DNA of 64,000 nucleotides from Psychrobacter urativorans (GCF_001298525.1 NZ_CP012678.1:1922001-1986000), one strand, 5' to 3'. Numbered from the stretch's first letter, positions 47,527 to 58,014 are shown. Notes: generated by a model from the sequence alone, not told the origin. Made by a program: numbers and translations.

Positions 47527-48567
47527 TTAAGGCGAAGGGTTTGGCTGCTTGGTATGTACTGCCTCAATCGCTTCTAAAACCTCAGAGCTAAGAGTCAGAT
47601 TAATACTGTCAATATTGGATTTTAGCTGCTCAAGACTGGTGGCACCGATAATATTACTGGTAACAAAGGGTCGGGAATTAACAAACGCCAATGCCATCTG
47701 TGCCATATCAAGACCGGCATCAGCGGCAATGTTGGCATATTGCGCGGTCGCCCACTGTGCTTGCTCATTGATATAACGCTCATAACGATCGTATTCCGTT
47801 AAGCGTGCACCCGCTGGACGTTTACCATCCAGATATTTCCCCGATAAAACGCCAAAACCAAGGGGCGAGTAAGCGAGTAGCCCGACATTTTCACGATGTG
47901 ATATTTCTGCAAGTCCTACTTCATAAAGACGATTAAGTAAGCTATACGGATTTTGAATGGTAATGGGCGCAATTAAATTATTTTTATCGGCTTCCCATAA
48001 ATAGCGCATGATGCCCCACGGTGTATCGTTGGATAAGCCATAAGCACGAATACGTCCTCTTTTAATCTCATCATTGAGTGCCTGAATGGTTTCTAAAAAT
48101 GGGGTTAAATCCTCTAATGGCTGCGTTGCCATATCCGTATCATAGCCACGTTGACCAAAGAAGTTGGCTTGACGTTCAGGCCAATGCAATTGATAAATAT
48201 CAATATAATCGGTCTGTAATCGCTGCAAATTGTCATCAATAGCGCTACTAATATGGGCAGCATTATAACGACTTGCACCATCACGTAAAAAGCTCATCGG
48301 TGAGATTTTACTGGCAAGTACGACCTTATCACGCTGATTATTTTTATTGAACCAAGAACCGATAAAGCGTTCCGTATTGCCTTGCTTGTCTTTATCGGGC
48401 GGTGACGGATACATCTCAGCGGTATCCCAAAAGTTCACGCCTTCACTTAACGCCATGTCTATCTGAGCATGGGCGTCACTTTCTGTATTTTGTTGTCCCC
48501 ATGTCATCGTACCTAAACAGATTTTGGAGACTTTTTCATTGATTTGTGGCAGCATTTGATAGTGCAT
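47527..48567 (-). CDS. tas: NADP(H)-dependent aldo-keto reductase, Tas type
   Basis: A 346-residue TIM-barrel oxidoreductase very similar in order and motif to E. coli Tas: GTMTWGQQNTESDAHAQID at the N-terminus, the catalytic aspartate and tyrosine in NFWDTAEMYP, lysine in VLASKISP, histidine in QLHWPERQANFFGQ, and NPYSLLNRLYEVGLAEIS. It reduces carbonyls with NADPH; the physiological substrate of Tas is not known. It is a single gene, convergent with the acyltransferase gene, 78 bases downstream of fkpB on the same strand. Confidence 0.93.
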   Translation of the reverse strand: MHYQMLPQINEKVSKICLGTMTWGQQNTESDAHAQIDMALSEGVNFWDTAEMYPSPPDKDKQGNTERFIGSWFNKNNQRDKVVLASKISPMSFLRDGASRYNAAHISSAIDDNLQRLQTDYIDIYQLHWPERQANFFGQRGYDTDMATQPLEDLTPFLETIQALNDEIKRGRIRAYGLSNDTPWGIMRYLWEADKNNLIAPITIQNPYSLLNRLYEVGLAEISHRENVGLLAYSPLGFGVLSGKYLDGKRPAGARLTEYDRYERYINEQAQWATAQYANIAADAGLDMAQMALAFVNSRPFVTSNIIGATSLEQLKSNIDSINLTLSSEVLEAIEAVHTKQPNPSP

Positions 48568-48645
48568 ATAACTATCCTTTTGGTGTTATTTACAGATATT
48601 ATTTATAAGTATCATTTACAAATGTTATGTTCAGTTTTTTCGCAA

Positions 48646-49143
48646 TTACTTTAACTGAATCCCAGTGACACCAGCTGGCGTGACTTTAAATATTTTAACT
48701 TTAAATAATACCGTTTGACCTGCAAGTGGATGATTGAAATCTACTTCGATATTGTCAGTATCAACGGCACTTACTATACCGGGTAAGGTATTTTTGCCTT
48801 TATCTTCAAATTCTATCAACATCCCAACTACTGGTGTGTCAGCAACCAGTGCAAACTGAGTACGGCTAAAATTTTGGATATTATCAGGATTCCAGTCGCC
48901 AAACGCTTGTGCCGGCTCAAGGTGTGCCGTACGTGTGTCGCCTGCGCGTAGATTCATCAGTACTTGCTCAAACCCTGGTAATAGACTCTCATCACCAATC
49001 GTTAAGGTGACTGGCGTGTCACGATTAAAGGTGGAGTCAATGACTGTGCCATTCTCTAACGTCACTTCAAAATGCAGTTTTACAAGACTGCCATAAGTAA
49101 TACGCGTGTCTTCATTGGGATTGATAAACTGAGATTCGGTCAT
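48646..49143 (-). CDS. fkpB: FKBP-type peptidyl-prolyl isomerase (SlpA/FkpB type)
   Basis: A 165-residue cytoplasmic proline isomerase and chaperone with an IF (insert-in-flap) domain. The FKBP half carries LVKLHFEVTLENGTVIDST and LLPGFEQVLMNLRAGD; the IF insert and the C-terminal DFNHPLAGQTVLFKV are the SlpA-type signature. In E. coli it lies next to lspA in ileS-lspA-fkpB-ispH. Here ileS and lspA are close but on the other side of a divergently placed cold-shock/DUF1294 gene, so the order is locally rearranged. Confidence 0.94.
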   Translation of the reverse strand: MTESQFINPNEDTRITYGSLVKLHFEVTLENGTVIDSTFNRDTPVTLTIGDESLLPGFEQVLMNLRAGDTRTAHLEPAQAFGDWNPDNIQNFSRTQFALVADTPVVGMLIEFEDKGKNTLPGIVSAVDTDNIEVDFNHPLAGQTVLFKVKIFKVTPAGVTGIQLK

Positions 49144-49290
49144 GGCTAAAGTTACCTATTGCGGGAGTAGGGAGACGGATGGAAAATAACATAATCAATG
49201 ATAAGCCATCTGCAAAAGCAGGTAAGCGGAATTAGTGTAACGTAAATGAGGTAATATATCTGCCAAATATCAGTGTATATAGGAATATCT

Positions 49291-49938
49291 ATGGCAAATA
49301 GACAGCAAGGTCAAATTAAAAAATGGCAAGAGGAAAAAGGCTTTGGCTTTATTGAAACGGAAGCTGGCGAGCAGGTTTTCTTTCATGTGAGTGAGTTTAA
49401 AGCACGTCGTCGTCCTACTCTTGGTGAAGCTGTGGTGTTTAGCGTTGGGCAAGACAATCAAGGGCGCAAGCAAGCAAAACAAGTACAAGAGCTTGGTTTT
49501 GTTCAGCAGCAGATGGCGCAAAAAAATCAACAAATTCGCCAACGTAATCAAAAACGTAGTGCCCAAGCGGACTTCGAGGCAGGTCAGAAAAAGCGTTTAT
49601 TTGTGGGCGTCGGCTTTTATATGGTACTCATATTACTGGCAGTTATGGATAAGCTGAGCTGGCTGGTCGTGGGTTGGTATGCCGCTTTGGGGTTGATTAC
49701 TTATTTAATGTATGCAAAGGATAAAGCAGCCGCACAAAGCGGGGATTGGCGTACGCCTGAATCGACGTTGCATCTCTTAAGTATGCTTGGCGGTTGGGTG
49801 GGTGCGATGGTCGCGCAGACTTATCTGCGTCATAAGTCACAAAAAGCGGATTTTCGGATGACGTATTATTTAACGGTATTGATTAATATGGCGGGATTAT
49901 TGTTTGTTTTAACCAATAAAGAGTTGTTACCTTTTTAA
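49291..49938 (+). CDS. cold-shock domain plus DUF1294 membrane protein
   Basis: A 215-residue fusion. An N-terminal cold-shock domain (about residues 4-65: GQIKKWQEEKGFGFIETE, then EQVFFHVSEF) retains the RNP1-like KGFGFI and RNP2-like VFFHVS nucleic-acid-binding motifs. A basic glutamine-rich coiled linker (about 66-107) leads to a membrane part with helices near 110-150 and 190-212 and the DUF1294 motif YAKDKAAAQSGDWRTPESTLH..GGWVGA. Such fusions are found across proteobacteria; how RNA binding is linked to the membrane is unknown. The ATG at 49291 follows AGGAATATCT; an earlier ATG at 49273 has no such site. Confidence 0.9.
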   Translation: MANRQQGQIKKWQEEKGFGFIETEAGEQVFFHVSEFKARRRPTLGEAVVFSVGQDNQGRKQAKQVQELGFVQQQMAQKNQQIRQRNQKRSAQADFEAGQKKRLFVGVGFYMVLILLAVMDKLSWLVVGWYAALGLITYLMYAKDKAAAQSGDWRTPESTLHLLSMLGGWVGAMVAQTYLRHKSQKADFRMTYYLTVLINMAGLLFVLTNKELLPF

Positions 49939-49986
49939 TAGTAGTGATCACTTATTATTTAATAACGATTAATAATCGCTAAAATA

Positions 49987-50034
49987 ATAAAAACCCCGCC
50001 ATAGTGAGCCATGACGGGTTTTTTGTTTATGCTT
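49987..50034. terminator. bidirectional terminator between DUF1294 gene and lspA
   Basis: AAAACCCCGCCAT and ATGACGGGTTTT pair with one bulge around AGTGAGCC, flanked by A and T tracts; it lies between convergent genes. Confidence 0.8.
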
Positions 50035-50041
50035 ATTTATA

Positions 50042-50761
50042 TCAGCTTTGGCGCTTTTTTTCCAAAAATAACATATCAATCACAATCAAAGCGACACCGA
50101 CACTAATGCCCATATCGGCAATATTAAAAATAGGATAATGCCAAGCATCGGCATAGTGCACATGGATAAAGTCGATGACATGACCATGTAGTAGGCGATC
50201 GATTAAATTACCTACAGCACCACCCAATACTAAGGCTAAGCCAAGTGATAACAGCTTAGCTTTACGGGGTGCTTTGACCAAATACGTTATCAAAAATAGC
50301 GACATGAGCAACGCCAGACCCGCAAAAAACCATTTTTGCCAACCGCCAGCATCGGCTAAAAAGCTAAAAGCCGCGCCATAATTGTATGCTAACGTCCAAT
50401 TCAAAAACGGCTCAATAACCGGAACCGGCTCTTGAAAAGTCAGTTTGGTTTCCGCGAGCCACTTTGTCCATTGGTCAATACCAAGCACGACAAGCGATAA
50501 TAAATACCATGCAAAAGCACGCTGTCCGTTAGCGATCAGCTTTGGTTTTTTACTGAGCCGACTTTTAGGCGTTAGTGAGCTGCCTGTGGTCACGTGCGCA
50601 GGTTTGATGGTTTCATTATGATTGGCGTTCACGGTTTGCTGAGACAGCTCAGCTGATTTATCGTCTAACGTCATGATATCTATATCAAACTTACTGTCGC
50701 TATCATCCTGAACCTTATCGTGCTCAGGCGTATCTGGCAGCGTGTTAGGCGCTTTAGGCAT
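50042..50761 (-). CDS. lspA: lipoprotein signal peptidase (signal peptidase II)
   Basis: Inner-membrane aspartic protease that removes signal peptides from lipidated prolipoproteins. Four helices and the two catalytic boxes are present: [19 protein letters not shown] and [11 protein letters not shown], with the catalytic aspartates in NLIDR and NIAD. The family is about 165 residues; this one has 239, because of an acidic, polar cytoplasmic N-terminal extension of about 75 residues rich in D, T and N. The ATG at 50761 lies inside the last codons of ileS (8-base overlap) with GAGGTG upstream, so it is translationally coupled to ileS. Confidence 0.95.
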   Translation of the reverse strand: MPKAPNTLPDTPEHDKVQDDSDSKFDIDIMTLDDKSAELSQQTVNANHNETIKPAHVTTGSSLTPKSRLSKKPKLIANGQRAFAWYLLSLVVLGIDQWTKWLAETKLTFQEPVPVIEPFLNWTLAYNYGAAFSFLADAGGWQKWFFAGLALLMSLFLITYLVKAPRKAKLLSLGLALVLGGAVGNLIDRLLHGHVIDFIHVHYADAWHYPIFNIADMGISVGVALIVIDMLFLEKKRQS

Positions 50762-53576
50762 AGTGACGCACCTCACCATGACCGCTGACGTTGGTTACGC
50801 AGCGCGCGCACAGCTCTGGATGGGCACTATCAACACCAATGTCATCACGCACATGCCAGCAGCGTACGCATTTAGTCCCTTCAGCAGCTTTAATCTCAAT
50901 ACTTAAATCCGCTGATTCGTCTGACGTGCTGTCTGCGCTCATGGCTTGCAAAGTAGCCTTACTGGTAATCAAGACAAAGCGCAATTCTTCACCAAGCTTC
51001 GCTAAGCTGTCATACATTGCGCCAGTGGCAGTTAAAACCACATCAGCGGATAGATTGGCGTTAATCAGCTTATTTTCACGCGCAGTTTCGATATGTTTAT
51101 TAACCATATCTTTAGCACGCATGATATGTTGCCAGTCATCAGCGCTGATGGCGCTTAACTCAACGGCTGGGAAGTCATACCATAATTGAGTGAATACATA
51201 GTGTTCATTATTGCCTTCAGCATTGGCATCGCCTTTGTTAAGCACTTCCCACGCTTCTTGCGCAGTAAAGGTTAAAATCGGTGTAATCCAGCGAATTAAC
51301 GCTTGGGCGATATGATAAATCGCCGTTTGTGCAGAGCGGCGCGGCTTGGCATCGGTTTGAGTCGTATACTGACGATCTTTGATAATATCGAGATAAAAAC
51401 TACCTAAATCTTGTGAACAAAATGCCGTCACGTGCTGGGTGACTTGATGGAAATCCATCGCATCATAGGCACTAACGATTTGCGCTTGTACCGTTTGCGC
51501 GCGCTCCATGATAAATTTATCAAGGCTGACCAGCTCATTGATATCAACACTATCGGTAGCAGGGTTAAAGTCATCGGTATTGGCGAGTAAAAAGCGTAAA
51601 GTGTTACGAATACGGCGATACATATCGACCGCACCTTTAAATGACGTTTTGCCTGCGCTCATCTCATAGCGATAGTCACTAGAAGCAATCCACAAACGCA
51701 GCATATCCGCGCCCGTTTTATTGATTTCCTCTTGCGGGGTGATGATGTTGCCAAGCGATTTACTCATCTTGCGACCGTTGGCATCGACCACAAAGCCGTG
51801 GGTCAATACTTGCTTAAAGGGCGGGCGACCGTACATCGCCTCAGACGTTAATATCGAGGTCTGGAACCAACCGCGATGTTGGTCTGAGCCTTCTAAATAT
51901 AAATCGGCAGGATTGGTCAGCTCGTCACGTTGCTCAAGAACGGTAAAATGCGTCGTACCAGAGTCAAACCACACATCTAGCGTATCCGTGGCTTTATCAT
52001 AATCAGCCGCTTCCGCGCCCAAGAAATCTTCACAACTGGCATCAAACCAAGCTTCTACGCCGCCTGCTGCGATTTTTTGCGCGGCAACTTCCATCAATAC
52101 CAAGGTATTAGGATGCAGCTCGCCAGTTTCTTTATGCGTAAAGAAAGCAATCGGCACGCCCCACGTACGCTGGCGTGAAATACACCAATCTGGACGGTCG
52201 GTCATCATGGCTTCAATACGATTTTGTCCCCATGCAGGCGTCCAGTTTACGTTTTTGATATCAGCAAGCGCCTGTTCGCGTAAGCCTTTAGCTTCCATAC
52301 TGATAAACCACTGCGGGGTTGCACGGAAGATAATCGGCGACTTATGACGCCAGCAATGCGGATAGCTGTGCTCAATTTTGGTATGGCTTAATAAATGACC
52401 ATTCTCATGCAACGCGGCAATGATTTTTGGATTGGCTTTATAAATATGCTCGCCCGCAAATACTGCTGCGGTATCTAAATATACGCCATTGCCATTGACT
52501 GGGTTTTCAACCGGTAAATTATATTTTAAGCCAACAATATAATCGTCTACACCGTGACCAGGAGCCGTATGCACCAAGCCAGTACCGCTATCGGTCGTCA
52601 CGTGATCACCCAAAATCAGCGGTACTTGACGCTCGCTAATCAGTGGATGCTGCGCGTGTAACCCTTCAAGAGTGCGACCTAATACGGTTGCTAGCACGCC
52701 TTGATTGCTTAAAGTTAGTGCTGTTAGTGCCGTTTCAATGAGGTCTGTGGCTAATAATAAATTGCCTTTTTCAGTCGCAACGACTGAATAGTCATGCTCA
52801 GGATGCACGGAAATTGCTTGGTTAGCAGGCAGTGTCCACGGCGTCGTCGTCCAAATAACCGCAGCAATGCCACCCTCAATTGCCGCTAATTCAGCAACTT
52901 TGTCACTATCTAAAACATCAAAGCTGACATAAATGGCATCGGATACTTTATCTTGGTATTCTACTTCGGCTTCTGCTAATGCCGAGCTACAATCCAAGCA
53001 CCAATTCACAGGCTTCATACCACGCGTCACGTGACCATTATCATAAATTTTGGCAAGTGAGCGCACGATATTGGCTTCTTGGTCAAAGTTCATGGTCAAA
53101 TAAGGATTGTTCCAATCGCCAAACACGCCCAAACGCTTAAAATCTGCCATTTGTAGCGCGACTTGGCTTTTGGCGTATTCACGGCATAACCCACGGAATT
53201 CTGTTGCCGATACTTTTTGTCCGACTTTACCGACTTTTGCTTCAACCTTTTGTTCAATTGGCAGACCATGACAGTCCCAACCCGGTACGTAAGGCGCATC
53301 GAACCCTGATAAGGTTTTTGACTTCACGATAATGTCTTTTAACACTTTATTGACCGCATGACCCAAGTGAATCTGACCATTCGCGTACGGAGGACCATCA
53401 TGCAAAATATATTTAGGTGCACCTGCACGTGCTTGACGAATCTTGCCATACACATCGTCCGCTTCCCATGCGCTCAACCAATCTGGCTCGCGATTGGCTA
53501 AATTGGCACGCATCGGAAATACAGTGTCGGCAAGGTTTAACGTATCTTTATAATCGAGGCTTGGCTTATCAGTCAT
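50754..53576 (-). CDS. ileS: isoleucyl-tRNA synthetase
   Basis: Class I synthetase that charges tRNA-Ile and edits valine. HIGH signature [16 protein letters not shown] near residue 60; the CP1 editing domain has [13 protein letters not shown] and [21 protein letters not shown] is [12 protein letters not shown]-terminal zinc finger is formed by [10 protein letters not shown]...CARC. The 940 residues match bacterial IleS. It is followed by lspA with an 8-base overlap. No ribF lies upstream; instead an 845-base gap separates it from the divergent alanine dehydrogenase gene. Confidence 0.98.
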   Translation of the reverse strand: MTDKPSLDYKDTLNLADTVFPMRANLANREPDWLSAWEADDVYGKIRQARAGAPKYILHDGPPYANGQIHLGHAVNKVLKDIIVKSKTLSGFDAPYVPGWDCHGLPIEQKVEAKVGKVGQKVSATEFRGLCREYAKSQVALQMADFKRLGVFGDWNNPYLTMNFDQEANIVRSLAKIYDNGHVTRGMKPVNWCLDCSSALAEAEVEYQDKVSDAIYVSFDVLDSDKVAELAAIEGGIAAVIWTTTPWTLPANQAISVHPEHDYSVVATEKGNLLLATDLIETALTALTLSNQGVLATVLGRTLEGLHAQHPLISERQVPLILGDHVTTDSGTGLVHTAPGHGVDDYIVGLKYNLPVENPVNGNGVYLDTAAVFAGEHIYKANPKIIAALHENGHLLSHTKIEHSYPHCWRHKSPIIFRATPQWFISMEAKGLREQALADIKNVNWTPAWGQNRIEAMMTDRPDWCISRQRTWGVPIAFFTHKETGELHPNTLVLMEVAAQKIAAGGVEAWFDASCEDFLGAEAADYDKATDTLDVWFDSGTTHFTVLEQRDELTNPADLYLEGSDQHRGWFQTSILTSEAMYGRPPFKQVLTHGFVVDANGRKMSKSLGNIITPQEEINKTGADMLRLWIASSDYRYEMSAGKTSFKGAVDMYRRIRNTLRFLLANTDDFNPATDSVDINELVSLDKFIMERAQTVQAQIVSAYDAMDFHQVTQHVTAFCSQDLGSFYLDIIKDRQYTTQTDAKPRRSAQTAIYHIAQALIRWITPILTFTAQEAWEVLNKGDANAEGNNEHYVFTQLWYDFPAVELSAISADDWQHIMRAKDMVNKHIETARENKLINANLSADVVLTATGAMYDSLAKLGEELRFVLITSKATLQAMSADSTSDESADLSIEIKAAEGTKCVRCWHVRDDIGVDSAHPELCARCVTNVSGHGEVRHYA

Positions 53577-54421
53577 AGAGGGAGTTCTTTATTTGATGTA
53601 GGAGTGGTGAATAGTCGATGAGGGTGTTTATTATAAAACCAATAGAGAGATAAAAATAAATCAGCAATAAAGCGCTAAAAACGTCTGTCATTATATGACA
53701 AAACGCGTGGGGTAAAAAGGACTGTTAGCGCTGTTATCTATTTAAGTAAAAATTTAAGTCATCCTTTAAATGCTTTTTAAAATCACTGGCACGAGCAATA
53801 ATTATGGTAAGCGTGCTTAACAAGCGTCCAATATTATGCTAACTTAACCGACAATAAATACAAAAATATATTCTTAAAAGTTATGATTGTTAATACTATT
53901 TTTCTAGATAGCATCAGCATTTATTTAGTAGAGACATCATCAGATGTGCTCGTACTGTGAGTCATCTTATCACTAAATGATGACCAACGCTTATACAGAC
54001 CATATACCATTAATATATAAAATATGATTATCAGATACTTACGAGTGTTATATACCATTACCCTCATTATGACAGCCAGTAATTCCAGTAGGTATAGGCA
54101 TATTGATCTGCTTAAATATCGTTTTGAATCCTTACCGTTATCATGGTGTGCTAATACCATCGCTTATATTATTAACCATAACCGTCTATCAGCAATGCTT
54201 CGATAACCTTTATGGATGACGTCACTATCAGCAAAGTTCAGCAGAATATTCTGATCTGCAATAGCCTCGATAAATTACCCTGAGCAGAGTCTCTGCGCGA
54301 TAAATATTGCGCTGGCATTATGACGACTTTATTATTTCGTTACCGTCATTAGTGATGTCTGGGTCTTTTAACCCAAACTGCAAGCTTTTTACCTAGAGTA
54401 ACTACCACGCAAGGAGCAACA
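53577..54421. other. 845-base intergenic region between ileS and ald
   Basis: The largest gene-poor gap in the window. It carries the promoters of two divergent genes. A short open frame on the minus strand (starts at 54067 or 54058, stop at 53921) could encode a one-helix peptide of 45-48 residues with YLIIIFYILMVYGLYKRW, but it has no convincing ribosome-binding site. Near ald there are two small palindromes, CAGAATATTCTG (54242-54253) and GCAGAGTCTCTGC (54284-54296), and TGGGT..ACCCA (54359-54374). No RNA family was recognised. Confidence 0.45.
54242..54253. promoter_or_regulatory. 12-base perfect palindrome upstream of ald
   Basis: CAGAATATTCTG lies about 170 bases upstream of the ald ATG. 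Half-sites CAG..CTG with an AT core are the general form of Lrp/AsnC-family sites, and ald genes are often under AsnC-type control in other bacteria. Without comparative data this remains a candidate. Confidence 0.35.
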
Positions 54422-55537
54422 ATGAAAGTAGGTATCCCAAAGGAAGTAAAAAACAACGAAAACCGCGTTGGCTTAACCCCGAGCGGCGTCAATGCACTCG
54501 TTGACGCCGGTCACACGGTTTATGTTGAGACCAATGCGGGTATTGGCTCACAGTTTACCGATGCCGATTATATCGATGCTGGCGCGACGGTTGTCAACAG
54601 TGCTACTGAAGCGTGGGATGTTGACTTACTGGTAAAAGTGAAAGAGCCGCAAGCAAGCGAGTATCCATTTTTACGTGAAGGGCTAAACTTGTTCACCTAT
54701 CTGCATTTGGCGGCTGAGCCAAAGCTTGCCAAAGTATTGGTTGATAGTAAAGTGAACGGTATTGCCTATGAGACGGTGCAATTAGCAGACCGCTCATTAC
54801 CATTATTGACCCCAATGAGCGAAATTGCAGGTCGTATGAGCACGCAGATTGGCGCGCAGTATTTACAGTCTTTTTATGGTGGCAAAGGTATATTGCTTGG
54901 CGGTGTACCAGGCGTGCAAAAAGGCAAAGTAACCATCGTTGGTGGCGGGGTATCGGGTACGGAAGCGGCAAAAATCGCTATCGGTCTGCGTGCTGATGTG
55001 ACTATTTTGGACTTGAGCCCAACCCGTCTCAAAGAGCTGTCTGAGATGTTTGGTAGTGGCGTACAGACGCTAATGTCAACCAAAGCTAATATTGCTGAAA
55101 GCGTTAAAAACAGCGATTTGGTTATTGGCGCAGTGCTGATTCCTGGCGCTGCTACGCCAAAATTGGTGACTGAAGAGATGATTAAATCTATGCAACCGGG
55201 TGGCGTTGTCATCGATATCGCCATTGACCAAGGCGGTATGTTTGAGACTACCGACCGTATCACCACTCATGATGATGCAACTTACGTTAAGCATGGCGTG
55301 ATTCACTATGCCGTTGCCAATATTCCGGGTGCGGTACCACGCACATCAACCATGGCATTGTCTAACGTGACGTTACCGTACGTTATGGCATTGGCAAATA
55401 AAGGTTTTGAGAAAGCTTGTAATGACAATGAAGCACTGGCTAAAGGCGTGAACACGGCACAAGGTCATGTGACTTATAAAGCCGTTGCTGACGCATTAGG
55501 CTATGATTTTGTTGAGCTAGGCTCACTTATTACCTAG
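54422..55537 (+). CDS. ald: alanine dehydrogenase
   Basis: NAD-dependent enzyme interconverting L-alanine with pyruvate and ammonia. The start [22 protein letters not shown] includes the substrate-binding arginine; [12 protein letters not shown] holds the lysine that binds the keto acid; YLHLAAEP the catalytic histidine; [17 protein letters not shown] the NAD-binding fold; and the second catalytic aspartate lies in [10 protein letters not shown]. The 371 residues are usual. The ATG follows AAGGAG at seven bases, a strong site. Single-gene unit ended by a hairpin. Confidence 0.97.
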   Translation: MKVGIPKEVKNNENRVGLTPSGVNALVDAGHTVYVETNAGIGSQFTDADYIDAGATVVNSATEAWDVDLLVKVKEPQASEYPFLREGLNLFTYLHLAAEPKLAKVLVDSKVNGIAYETVQLADRSLPLLTPMSEIAGRMSTQIGAQYLQSFYGGKGILLGGVPGVQKGKVTIVGGGVSGTEAAKIAIGLRADVTILDLSPTRLKELSEMFGSGVQTLMSTKANIAESVKNSDLVIGAVLIPGAATPKLVTEEMIKSMQPGGVVIDIAIDQGGMFETTDRITTHDDATYVKHGVIHYAVANIPGAVPRTSTMALSNVTLPYVMALANKGFEKACNDNEALAKGVNTAQGHVTYKAVADALGYDFVELGSLIT

Positions 55538-55587
55538 TGTACCGCATATAGTTTAATGCTATTCGCGTGATATCTTAATGAAGTGAA

Positions 55588-55655
55588 AAAGCCTGCTAAT
55601 GAATGGTTTATCCCTATAATAATTAGGATGATAACTATTTATTAGCAGGCTTTTT
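55588..55655. terminator. terminator between ald and the thioredoxin-like gene
   Basis: AAAAAGCCTGCTAAT and ATTAGCAGGCTTTTT form a 15-bp perfect stem with a long loop of about 35 bases. The A/T tracts allow both directions, as expected between convergent genes. Confidence 0.8.
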
Positions 55656-55688
55656 CTGGTCTGTTTTTTACGATAAAGTGATTATAAG

Positions 55689-56237
55689 TTATAAAGAGCT
55701 CAGCCACAATCTCAATTTAAGTGACCATAACGGTTGAATACCTGTTAGCCCTTGGCTCATTTCACCATCTTTTAAAATCACAAATGAGGGCGTTACTTGC
55801 CCTTGCCAATCGGCGAATATAGCGCCTTCTTGATCATTCACTGTCGTAAAGCTGTAGTTATGTTCGCTTAAATAATCATGCAATTCTTGGTTATTGCCGG
55901 ATTTTATGGCGACGGTCACCACGGGATAATTCCCTTGTTTGGCAAGCGTATTTACCGCAGGCGAAGTGGTGCGACATATTGGACACCACGTACCCCAAAA
56001 ATAAACCAACGTTGGCTTATCGGCACTTAAAGTCGCTAAATCAACGGTTTGCCCTTGATAGTCGGTCAGTTGTAATTGCGGATTGGTAGGCATAATCGGC
56101 TGTCGCCACCAATTAATGGCAGTATAAATAACGATAAATACCGTGCCATAAAGTAGGATAGTTTTAAGCAGCGATAGCAGTCGCTTTTTAGGGCTTGGTT
56201 TGGTCTGAACTTTTTCAATATCGCTAGTTTTAATCAT
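55689..56237 (-). CDS. TlpA/ScsD-like membrane-anchored thiol-disulfide oxidoreductase
   Basis: A 182-residue protein with a basic cytoplasmic start, one membrane anchor (about residues 25-42, LLKTILLYGTVFIVIYTAI) and a periplasmic thioredoxin fold. The active site is YFWGTWCPICRTTSP, a CPIC pair, with a cis-proline in QVTPSFVIL. This matches TlpA/ScsD-type 'protein disulfide oxidoreductases'. CPxC centres in this group can be reducing or oxidising; its partner is not in the neighbourhood, and neither DsbD-like nor cytochrome c maturation genes are near. Confidence 0.88.
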   Translation of the reverse strand: MIKTSDIEKVQTKPSPKKRLLSLLKTILLYGTVFIVIYTAINWWRQPIMPTNPQLQLTDYQGQTVDLATLSADKPTLVYFWGTWCPICRTTSPAVNTLAKQGNYPVVTVAIKSGNNQELHDYLSEHNYSFTTVNDQEGAIFADWQGQVTPSFVILKDGEMSQGLTGIQPLWSLKLRLWLSSL

Positions 56238-56376
56238 AGTATTTGCTTTGTTTGTTTTATCATTTTAAGTACGTCATTTTTAAGTAAAGGGTTTGCATTC
56301 ATTATTTTTAGCAGATAAAAATAAACGGCTGAATGGTCAGCCGTATTATTTTTTTACGATTATTCTTTTAGGAACA

Positions 56377-58014
56377 TTAAGGCTTTAAGGCACGATCTTG
56401 CAGCGGCTCACCCTCTAACACGCTGCCCGTATTTTCATGGCGCTCTTCATCACTCAGCTTACTGGCGGGCACTTTTACCTTTTTCTTCCAGCGCAGGCTA
56501 AATAAATCATCACGGCGGTCAATCAGGTTATGAACTGAGCCTTCATTACGCACATGAATCAGTTTATCGAGGTCGATATCAGAGAAAAAGACCATTTCGG
56601 TATTGGGGGTGGTTTCTGCCATAATAGCATCATGCGGAAAAGCAAAGTCAGACGGCGAGAAAATAGACGACTGCGCGTACTGAATATCAAGGCTTTCCAC
56701 TTGAGGTAAGTTACCGACCGAGCCGCAAATCATCACATAGCATTCATTTTCAACGGCACGGGCTTGGGCGCAAATACGCACGCGTAAATAGCCATTTTTA
56801 GTATCTGTCCAAAACGGTACAAATAAGATATCCATGTCATCGAGTGCCATCAAGCGGGCTAATTCTGGAAACTCAATATCATAACAAACCAAAATTCCAA
56901 TACGTCCGGCATCGGTATCAAAGACTTGGACTTTATCACCGCCTTCAATTACCCAAGCACTACGTTCATGCGGTGTAATATGGATTTTACGCTGTTCTTC
57001 AACCGTCCCATCACGGCGACACAGATAGCTGACGTTATATAACACGTCTTCTTCATCGAGCAGTGGCATAGAACCGCAAATAACGTTGACGTTATAAGTC
57101 ACCGCTAAATGAGAAATCTCATTTTTAAACCATTCGGTATAACCCGCCAAAAAGCGAATGGCAATATTTTGGTCGGTCGATTCACACAGACCCATCAGCG
57201 GCGCATTAAAAAATTCGGGTAAGCAAGCAAAGTCTGAATTGTAATCCGCCATAATATCGACGAAAAATTCGACTTGTTGTAGCAGCTCTTCAGGCGATTC
57301 AACCTCACGCATCTGCCACTGAATACCGCCAATGCGCACTTCTGATTTACGGGTATTGGGCTTATAATCTTGCGGCTCATAATAAATATTTGCCCACTCA
57401 AGCAAGGTGGCAAAGCCCTTTGACTGCTTATCATCAGGCAAATAGCCGGTCAAAATACGTTTGACGATAAAGCCATTAGACAGCTGAAATGATAATGCAG
57501 GGTCGTGAATCTCACGCGCTTCAACCGCTTCGATATATTCACCCGGTGTTAAGTCTTGGTGGTCATAATATTTTGGAATACGACCGCCGGCAAGAATAGC
57601 GCGGAAGTTTAGCTGTCGGCACAGCTCTTTACGGGCATCATAAAGCCTGCGACCTAAGCGATAACCGCGATAATCAGGATCAATCAGCGCATCTAAACCA
57701 TAAATGGCATCGCCTTTCGGATTGTCGCGGATAATCTCTTTTTGCCCGATTAAATCATCATAGGTATGCGGATTCGAAAACTTTGTATAATCAACGCGCA
57801 TTGATAACACAATACCAATCAATTGGTCGTGGTCAAATAAGGCAATTTGCCCTTCTGGAAAGGCATCAATTAACGTATTAATGGTGGTTTTTGACCATGA
57901 ACCGCCCAAATTGGCATACACACGATCCATCAAAGCTTTTAATTGCGGATAATCTTTTTTCTTAATTTCAGCAATGGTGAGATGAAAGTCGTCGATTTTC
58001 TCAATTTTACTCAT
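56377..58014 (-). CDS. GNAT acetyltransferase fused to a carbon-nitrogen hydrolase
   Basis: A 545-residue two-domain protein. Residues ~10-200 form a GNAT fold (YGLDALIDPDYRGYRLGRRLYDARKEL is the acetyl-CoA-binding motif A region). Residues ~225-520 form a nitrilase/amidase-superfamily domain with the Glu-Lys-Cys triad: E in CLPEFF, K in EQRKIHI, and C377 in GILVCYDIEFPELA. The same fusion is widespread in bacteria but its substrate is not known. An acetyltransferase and an amidase in one chain suggest acyl transfer and release on one amine. It is a single gene, with the divergent BLUF gene 490 bases away. Confidence 0.92.
   Translation of the reverse strand: MSKIEKIDDFHLTIAEIKKKDYPQLKALMDRVYANLGGSWSKTTINTLIDAFPEGQIALFDHDQLIGIVLSMRVDYTKFSNPHTYDDLIGQKEIIRDNPKGDAIYGLDALIDPDYRGYRLGRRLYDARKELCRQLNFRAILAGGRIPKYYDHQDLTPGEYIEAVEAREIHDPALSFQLSNGFIVKRILTGYLPDDKQSKGFATLLEWANIYYEPQDYKPNTRKSEVRIGGIQWQMREVESPEELLQQVEFFVDIMADYNSDFACLPEFFNAPLMGLCESTDQNIAIRFLAGYTEWFKNEISHLAVTYNVNVICGSMPLLDEEDVLYNVSYLCRRDGTVEEQRKIHITPHERSAWVIEGGDKVQVFDTDAGRIGILVCYDIEFPELARLMALDDMDILFVPFWTDTKNGYLRVRICAQARAVENECYVMICGSVGNLPQVESLDIQYAQSSIFSPSDFAFPHDAIMAETTPNTEMVFFSDIDLDKLIHVRNEGSVHNLIDRRDDLFSLRWKKKVKVPASKLSDEERHENTGSVLEGEPLQDRALKP

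Noticed and set aside
53921..54160. Open frame of up to 79 codons on the minus strand with one hydrophobic segment
   Set aside because: No acceptable ribosome-binding site at any of its starts, no recognised family, and it sits in an AT-rich gap where such frames arise by chance. Mentioned only in the intergenic entry.
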